Shown: piece by piece, positions 7,259 to 11,299 of the stretch | How the letters are laid out: every line of letters begins with the position of its first letter | How positions within the stretch are numbered: the stretch's first letter is position 1 | Assembly (NCBI GenBank): GCA_946625715.1 | Contig: CAMOTK010000044.1 | Location: 1-11,299, forward strand | Reading direction: 5' to 3' | Source: an uncultured Prevotella sp. | Lineage (GTDB): Bacteria; Bacteroidota; Bacteroidia; Bacteroidales; Bacteroidaceae | Length of the DNA: 11,299 nucleotides | Notes under the pieces: generated by a model | Seen by the model: the letters and a program-made list of their open reading frames with translations, nothing else | What the model was told of the DNA's origin: nothing | The model's database searches: none | Translations under genes and position numbers: made by a program

Positions 7259-7324
7259 GTTGCTGACCTTGGTCGGCAACGCTGCTGACGAAGGTCGGCA
7301 ACACTGCCGACGTAGGTCAGCAAC
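7259..7324. repeat. Three tandem 22-bp imperfect palindromes
   Basis: Units at 7259-7280, 7281-7302 and 7303-7324 abut with exact 22-bp period. Each has the form 9-bp arm, 4-bp centre, 9-bp arm, close to GTTGCYGAC, NNNN, GTCRGCAAC. Unit 1 pairs along all nine positions (one G-T wobble) around CTTG; units 2 and 3 have one and three mismatches. The array as a whole is also palindromic: its outer 11 bases (GTTGCTGACCT and AGGTCAGCAAC) are perfectly complementary, then after a 2-base bulge on each side seven more pairs form (GTCGGCA with TGCCGAC). It fills the gap between two convergent genes, so it may work as a two-way terminator or 3' stabiliser, but no T-run follows it in either direction. 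It could equally be a dispersed repeat family or protein-binding array. Confidence 0.85.
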
Positions 7325-7343
7325 AAGCTCTCCATCCAACCAA

Positions 7344-8195
7344 TCATCGTGTAAGAATGGCTTTTTTGATGAGCGGGATTTTACTTCTTGAAACAGGAAT
7401 GTGTTCAGTACACTGTTTCATGGACAGTTGCATGCTGCCCGACTTGCAGATGACTTGGTCTACCTGATTGAGATTGACGAGGAAGGCTCGGTGACAGCGG
7501 ACAACCATCGGATAGTCATGCAACTCTTCTTCCATTTGTTTGGAAGTAGCACGGAGCATGTCAGCACGAACAGCCCCGTCGTGAAGGCGACAGACTTTCA
7601 CGTAGTTTCCGACCGCCTCTATATATAAAATGTCGTGAACCTGGAGCGTGATAGTCTCGTTGGTCGTGCCGGTAAGAACGATGGCCGGTTGGCTAATTGC
7701 GGTCTTCGGACTGTGCTTCAATTGCTCGTTCAGGGCCTTTATCTCTTCCAATTCATCTGACAGGTAGCGACTACGAAACTTGTATCGCCAATAGAGGCCG
7801 ATGGCAAACGAACAGAAGGCTACGAGGAATATGGTCTGGACGCAACCGAGCCAAGACAACGGACTCTCTGCGCCAATGCTGGTCATGGGAAAATGCAGGT
7901 ACAAGCAGATCAGTAAGGCTTCCAAGGGCGTATTAATAAGCTGGAACCACAGATTGCGCCGGATGATATAGTCTGCACCCTTGCTGAGCGTCGCCGGCAT
8001 TCGAACGACATGCTTCATGATAGTCTCTGTGAGATAGCATACTCCTACTCCTAACGCCCAAATAGCCATGAGATGCACATACAGCATCAGTCCCAGTTGA
8101 CCTAAACCGAGTGGCTTGAAAACGGCAAAGGCCAGACAGGTGAATCCGACGCTGGTGATGCGGACACTGAGGGTTTCTTTCTGTCGCTTGTTCAT
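7344..8195 (-). CDS. Membrane-anchored LytTR-family transcriptional regulator
   Basis: Transcription factor with an N-terminal four-helix membrane part and a C-terminal LytTR DNA-binding domain; no receiver or kinase domain. 283 residues from the chosen ATG. Hydrophobic segments lie at about 10-29, 35-55, 85-102 and 114-136, followed by a charged linker (140-165) and LytTR (about 171-281) with ILYIEAVGNYVKV and MVVRCHRAFLVNLNQVDQV, the family's hallmark strands. The frame extends to an ATG at 8216, but a TACTTTTG promoter box (8211-8204) sits over those first codons, so the ATG at 8195-8193 is preferred. Base composition is more AT-rich than lpxB. It diverges from the receptor gene at 8361, and such regulators commonly control an adjacent envelope gene; that target is inferred, as is sensing by the membrane part. 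The 3' end faces the 22-bp repeat array. Confidence 0.9.
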   Translation of the reverse strand: MNKRQKETLSVRITSVGFTCLAFAVFKPLGLGQLGLMLYVHLMAIWALGVGVCYLTETIMKHVVRMPATLSKGADYIIRRNLWFQLINTPLEALLICLYLHFPMTSIGAESPLSWLGCVQTIFLVAFCSFAIGLYWRYKFRSRYLSDELEEIKALNEQLKHSPKTAISQPAIVLTGTTNETITLQVHDILYIEAVGNYVKVCRLHDGAVRADMLRATSKQMEEELHDYPMVVRCHRAFLVNLNQVDQVICKSGSMQLSMKQCTEHIPVSRSKIPLIKKAILTR

Positions 8196-8203
8196 ACGGA
8201 GTG

Positions 8204-8211
8204 CAAAAGTA
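8204..8211 (-). promoter_or_regulatory. Probable promoter of the LytTR gene, -7 box TACTTTTG
   Basis: The minus strand reads TACTTTTG, matching TAnnTTTG. Nineteen bases upstream is TTTC (8234-8231), one base off the TTTG box. The predicted start, about 8197-8199, is only 1-4 bases before the ATG at 8195, so the mRNA would be leaderless or nearly so. Confidence 0.5.
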
Positions 8212-8281
8212 ATCATTTTAATTGAAATGTGAAAAGAAATGAGCGCCGTTCGTCACAAAACCATGCAGAATATCCCAGAAA

Positions 8282-8313
8282 TTTGTTGGCAACGAAACGC
8301 TGTCTTAATTTTG
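8282..8313 (+). promoter_or_regulatory. Probable promoter of the outer membrane receptor gene, TTTG-N20-TAATTTTG
   Basis: TTTG at 8282-8285 and TAATTTTG at 8306-8313 match both Bacteroidetes promoter boxes with a 20-base spacer. The expected start is near 8320, about 40 bases before the ATG at 8361. The remainder of the 8196-8360 intergenic region shows no further gene; it presumably carries operator sites for the divergent regulator, though I could not identify a convincing LytTR direct repeat. Confidence 0.65.
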
Positions 8314-8360
8314 CAAAGTAAAAACAGCGCAAGTAGAATAATCAACAAGGAATAAAAAAA

Positions 8361-10553
8361 ATGAAAAGAAGCTTGAGATTGGCTGCGCTCATCGCAGCCG
8401 CAATGACGAGAACGGCAACTTTCGGACAAGCCGACACGTTGTCAACGGACTCCACCCTTTGGTACAACCAGACGCAGCAACTGGATGGTGTCGTGGTGAA
8501 GGGGCGGTTGCCCAAGACACGTGTGAAGGGCGATGCCATGCGAACCACAGTGGCAGGAACGATTCTGGAGAAAGCAGGAACGGTGAGCGATGCCCTTTCG
8601 AAGATTCCGTCCCTCGAAGCCGAGCGCGACGGAGCCGTGAAGGTGATTGGGCGTGGCGAAGCCGAGGTGTATATCAACGGGCACCGGGTGCTGGACGTGA
8701 AGGAGCTCTCCCGACTTCGTTCCGACCAGATTCAGCATGTGGATGTGGTGCACAATCCCGGTGCACGCTATAAGGCAGCCGTGAAGGCCGTGGTGCGCAT
8801 CACGCTGAAGAAGGCGCAGGGCGAGGGATTCTCGTTTCAGGACAGTGCAGACGGGATTTACCAGTACGGACTCTCGGCAACCAACAACCTCGACGTGAAC
8901 TATCGCACGGGCGGACTCGACATCACCGCCTCGTTCTGGGCAGGCCGCTACGGTCACAGCAAGTCGTTCCAAGACAACACGCTGACCTACTATGCCGGCC
9001 CTGATAAGCTCGAGAGCATCAGCACACAGGAGTCGAGGAACATCTGGAAGGGCTGGTCGCCACAGTTGCAGGTGAACTATATGGCAAACGAGAATCATAG
9101 CTTTGGTGCCTATTACAAATATGACCGTCACCCGAACGGCAAGTTCAGCGGCATGTACTATACCGACAACTACGAGAACGGCGTCTTCACAGAACGTTCT
9201 GAGAGCGACATCACTCAGGAAGATGAGTTCAAGAAGCACATCTTCAACGTCTACTACAATGGCAGAATCAGCAAATTGAGCATCGACCTGAACGTCGACG
9301 GACTTTTCGACGACACGCAGTCGCCGGGCAACACAAAGGAAGTGACATCCTCTGCCCCTATGTCCGGCAACATCTCCACAGGGACAGCCACCCGCACCAT
9401 CAACAGCAACACCGTCAGTTCAAACAACTTCTGGGCCACGAAACTCATTCTGGGCTATCCCGTCTGGAAGGGCAATCTTTCGCTTGGCGGCGAATACAGC
9501 TACAACCACCGCACAGATGCCTACGACTTCACGGCTACCGAAGCCGTACCCGTGAAGACCACCGACACAAAGATAAACGAGAAGTCCTCAGCCGTATTCA
9601 TGGAGTATGGACGGCAGTTTGGTAAGGTATTTGCACAGTTAGGCCTGCGCTATGAGTACAACAGCCTCGCGCCAGTCTTTGAGAAAAGGTCGGGGGGAGA
9701 GGCTTCTTGGTTCCCGACGGCAGTCGTTTCCGCCCCCATCGGCCAGGTGCAGCTATCACTGTCGTACCGACGCGACATTGAGCGTCCGCCATACGCCAAC
9801 CTGACCAGTTCCACCGTCTATATCAATCGCTACACCTACCAGAGCGGCAATCCCTATCTGCTGCCGACCTACACACACAGCCTTGTGCTGAATGTGGCCT
9901 ATCAATGGGCCAACCTTACACTGAACTATGGCCGCATCAAGAACGCCCTCACCATGTCCACCGAGCTCTATCCCGGCTCGGCCGACCCGCTCATCAGTCT
10001 CGTGCGCCCCATCAACAGTGAGGACGACTACGACCGCCTCTCCATCATTGCCGCCGCACGGCCCAATGTTCAGTTTTCAATGTTCAATGCTCAATGTCAG
10101 TGGCATCCTACATGGACTGTTGTGGCCATGCTACAAAACTACAAGTCGCCCACTGCCACCGGCGAGGTCGTCACGCTCTCGCAGCCCTGGTTCAACGGCT
10201 CATGGCACAACACCATAGAATTGCCCCATGCCCTGCGTCTGAATGTCAATTTTGATTGGGCCACGAAGGGCGAATACAACAACTATCGCATCACAAAGCC
10301 CCGCTTCGTCGGCAGCTTCGGCATACAGAAAGACATCTCGCTGCGCCGACTCGGAGAGCTGACAGCCGACCTGCGCTGCATCGACCTCTTCAACACCAAC
10401 AAGGCCGAGGCCACCATCTACGGCATGCGCGAACTGTCGACGGCCAATCCTGCCCGCCGCACCTTCATGCTCAACCTCACGTGGAAGTTCAACGAGGCCC
10501 GTTCGAAGTATCGCGGTTCTGGTGCTGGCGACAAGCAGAAGGCACGCATGTGA
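8361..10553 (+). CDS. TonB-dependent-receptor-like outer membrane beta-barrel protein (OMP_b-brl_3 type)
   Basis: Outer membrane protein with plug and barrel, probably importing or sensing an unknown ligand. 730 residues. Seen: a signal peptide (1-22, before QADTLS); a TonB-box-like LDGVVVKG (41-48); a plug domain (about 50-150) with VSDALSKIPSLE (75-86), YINGHRVLD (104-112), and VDVVHNPGARYKA (127-139) leading to VRITLKK; then a long aromatic-rich barrel of alternating strands; and the tail SKYRGSGAGDKQKARM (715-730), which I recognise from the OMP_b-brl_3 group. It lacks the N-terminal carboxypeptidase-regulatory-like domain that many Bacteroidetes receptors carry, and no SusD partner follows, so it is not a standard polysaccharide-utilisation pair. 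The ATG has AAGGA 9 bases upstream. It is transcribed away from the LytTR regulator, its likely controller. A 35-base stretch at 10061-10095 is a 7-bp repeat run read through in frame. Confidence 0.9.
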   Translation: MKRSLRLAALIAAAMTRTATFGQADTLSTDSTLWYNQTQQLDGVVVKGRLPKTRVKGDAMRTTVAGTILEKAGTVSDALSKIPSLEAERDGAVKVIGRGEAEVYINGHRVLDVKELSRLRSDQIQHVDVVHNPGARYKAAVKAVVRITLKKAQGEGFSFQDSADGIYQYGLSATNNLDVNYRTGGLDITASFWAGRYGHSKSFQDNTLTYYAGPDKLESISTQESRNIWKGWSPQLQVNYMANENHSFGAYYKYDRHPNGKFSGMYYTDNYENGVFTERSESDITQEDEFKKHIFNVYYNGRISKLSIDLNVDGLFDDTQSPGNTKEVTSSAPMSGNISTGTATRTINSNTVSSNNFWATKLILGYPVWKGNLSLGGEYSYNHRTDAYDFTATEAVPVKTTDTKINEKSSAVFMEYGRQFGKVFAQLGLRYEYNSLAPVFEKRSGGEASWFPTAVVSAPIGQVQLSLSYRRDIERPPYANLTSSTVYINRYTYQSGNPYLLPTYTHSLVLNVAYQWANLTLNYGRIKNALTMSTELYPGSADPLISLVRPINSEDDYDRLSIIAAARPNVQFSMFNAQCQWHPTWTVVAMLQNYKSPTATGEVVTLSQPWFNGSWHNTIELPHALRLNVNFDWATKGEYNNYRITKPRFVGSFGIQKDISLRRLGELTADLRCIDLFNTNKAEATIYGMRELSTANPARRTFMLNLTWKFNEARSKYRGSGAGDKQKARM
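10061..10095 (+). repeat. Five 7-bp units near GTTCAAT inside the receptor gene
   Basis: Successive heptamers at 10061, 10068, 10075, 10082 and 10089 are variants of GTTCAAT, differing by one to three bases; the third, fourth and fifth share TCAAT exactly. The run encodes part of PNVQFSMFNAQC in the barrel. Seven is not a multiple of three, so loss or gain of one unit would shift the frame. Confidence 0.7.
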
Positions 10554-10598
10554 CTTTGGTCGGGCCAAATTACACAAAAACAGCGAAAAACGCGCAAT

Positions 10599-10633
10599 TT
10601 TGAAGCGAAATAGAAATTTTTTGAGTAATTTTG
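10599..10633 (+). promoter_or_regulatory. Probable promoter of the zinc-ribbon gene, TTTG-N23-TAATTTTG
   Basis: TAATTTTG at 10626-10633 is a full -7 match. TTTG at 10599-10602 is 23 bases upstream, slightly longer than the usual 19-21. The expected start is near 10640, giving a leader of about 43 bases. The gap 10554-10682 shows no convincing hairpin terminator for the receptor gene. Confidence 0.55.
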
Positions 10634-10682
10634 TACCCTGATATCGCCCACAGATAATGAAGATTATACCTCAAATCAAGAG

Positions 10683-10976
10683 ATGGCCTGGAAACTGAAA
10701 TATCGCTGTAAGACCTGCGGATACGAAGCCGAGGTGTATGAGGGTCGAGGACTGTTCCGTCAGCAGATTACCGCCATGACGTGCCCCGACTGCAAGACCA
10801 TCCAAAACATCGTGGTGGGTGGCATCATAGCCGACGTGGCCCCGTCCTACCGTAGCGAGGTTGGCCGTTTGTGTTTGCAATGCGGCAGCGACAACATCAG
10901 GATTTGGGATATGCACACCTGTCCGAAGTGTCAGGGAGAAATGGAAGCTACCGGAGAAAAGGAATTCTGGACGTGA
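10683..10976 (+). CDS. Small protein with four CxxC motifs (double zinc ribbon), function unknown
   Basis: I do not know a characterised homologue. 97 residues with four CxxC pairs: Cys9/12, Cys34/37, Cys64/67 and Cys80/83. These fit two zinc-ribbon modules, the first (9-37) with a 21-residue loop and the second (64-83) with a 12-residue loop, each able to hold one zinc. There is no signal peptide or membrane helix, so it is cytoplasmic. Between the modules lies IQNIVVGGIIADVAP (40-54), and the protein ends TGEKEFWT. The sequence is orderly and non-repetitive, and the Cys spacing makes a chance frame very unlikely. Such ribbons occur in nucleic-acid-binding proteins and as small adaptors, but no such role can be assigned here. 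It has its own likely promoter and stands alone: the receptor ends 129 bases upstream and the next gene is convergent. Confidence 0.87.
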   Translation: MAWKLKYRCKTCGYEAEVYEGRGLFRQQITAMTCPDCKTIQNIVVGGIIADVAPSYRSEVGRLCLQCGSDNIRIWDMHTCPKCQGEMEATGEKEFWT

Positions 10977-11021
10977 GTGATGACGAAATATAGTAAGAAA
11001 ATAACAGTTTCTTCATACCTA

Positions 11022-11299
11022 TCAACCTTTAAAATTCCAGAATCCAGTACCTGTTTCAGGGTCAAACTTCCTACCGATAATCCCACCAACTGTAGGACGT
11101 AGCTCTATTTCAGCGGTATAAAGAACCGTTGTAGCTTTGAGGTGTCCTCCTGCCATTCCATGCTGACCATCCTTTTTGAATGAAAATAAGGCATGGGTAT
11201 GGTGGAATAGTTGTCTGTTATCGTCTCTAACCACGTTTCCATTAAGTGATACAAGTTCAAGCATACCCTCCAGTCGCTCAGTCTCAAAGCTGCCAGTCT
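11022..11299 (-). CDS. PPC/DUF296-domain protein, C-terminal 91 residues (partial)
   Basis: Member of the Plants-and-Prokaryotes-Conserved family, small trimeric proteins that in plants are joined to AT-hooks; the bacterial role is poorly known. The frame is open to the right edge and ends at TGA (11024-11022). In visible residues: GSFETERLEGMLELVSLNGNV (strands, 2-22), FHHTHALFS (31-39) with the HxH expected for the family's metal site, MAGGHL (48-53) supplying a third histidine, and TAEIELRP (61-68). The family is about 130-150 residues, so perhaps a third is missing at the N-terminus. Internal ATGs exist, but the family motifs begin before them, so the true start lies beyond the window. 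Hand count gives about 45% GC, well below lpxB, which may mean acquisition or different expression history. It is convergent with the zinc-ribbon gene across a 45-base gap with no clear terminator. Confidence 0.84.
   Translation of the reverse strand, partial: TGSFETERLEGMLELVSLNGNVVRDDNRQLFHHTHALFSFKKDGQHGMAGGHLKATTVLYTAEIELRPTVGGIIGRKFDPETGTGFWNFKG

Noticed and set aside
7245..7343. Rho-independent terminator for the PheC-like gene or the LytTR gene
   Set aside because: The hairpin-forming array lacks a following T-run on either strand; it is reported as a repeat with possible terminator role only.
7596..7610. TTTCACGT followed by AGTTTC, resembling half of a parS site
   Set aside because: The second half is not the complement needed for the 16-bp parS palindrome, and it lies within LytTR-gene codons. 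No full parS was found in the window.
8245..8253. GCCGTTCGT, close to a LytTR half-site, between the divergent promoters
   Set aside because: No second copy at 21-22 bp spacing in the same direction was found, so it does not qualify as a LytTR operator.
10657..10698. Thirteen-codon open frame starting before and overlapping the zinc-ribbon start (MKIIPQIKRWPGN)
   Set aside because: It could be a regulatory upstream frame, but it is too short to judge, has no clear ribosome site, and an overlap like this is common by chance.

Overview
The window looks like a chromosomal segment of a Bacteroidales bacterium, most likely Prevotella or a close relative. Three things point there. The gene content and order (ParA, ParB, DUF5683 protein, MltD-like LysM transglycosylase, Rel; and surE-lpxB divergent from it) is of a Bacteroidetes type. 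Several genes are preceded by the Bacteroidetes promoter form TAnnTTTG, some with an upstream TTTG. The outer membrane receptor has the plug-barrel layout and C-terminal tail of the Bacteroidetes OMP_b-brl_3 group. Most coding DNA is GC-rich (roughly 55-60% by eye); the right-hand edge drops to about 45%.

Region 1 (1-4332, minus strand) is one tight gene string read right to left: parA, parB, a DUF5683 membrane protein, a secreted MltD-like lytic transglycosylase, and the N-terminal third of a (p)ppGpp synthetase/hydrolase that runs off the left edge. It joins chromosome partitioning, peptidoglycan cleavage and the stringent response.

Region 2 (4454-7244, plus strand) starts at a promoter back to back with that of parA. 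It holds surE and lpxB, overlapping by 4 bp, then a lipoprotein of the periplasmic solute-binding fold that resembles cyclohexadienyl dehydratase (PheC) and has no permease beside it. A 66-bp array of three 22-bp imperfect palindromes separates this unit from the convergent gene that follows.

Region 3 (7344-10553) is a divergent pair: a membrane-anchored LytTR regulator (minus) and a TonB-dependent-receptor-like outer membrane barrel (plus). They share a 165-bp intergenic region with a promoter for each. This is the most accessory-looking part of the window.

Region 4 (10554-11299) has a small four-CxxC zinc-ribbon protein with its own promoter and, convergent with it, the C-terminal part of a PPC/DUF296 protein entering from the right edge. 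No tRNA, rRNA, CRISPR array, insertion sequence or phage gene was seen. No gene-free stretch exceeds 300 bases; the longest are 8196-8360, 10554-10682, 4333-4453 and 7245-7343, each described below.
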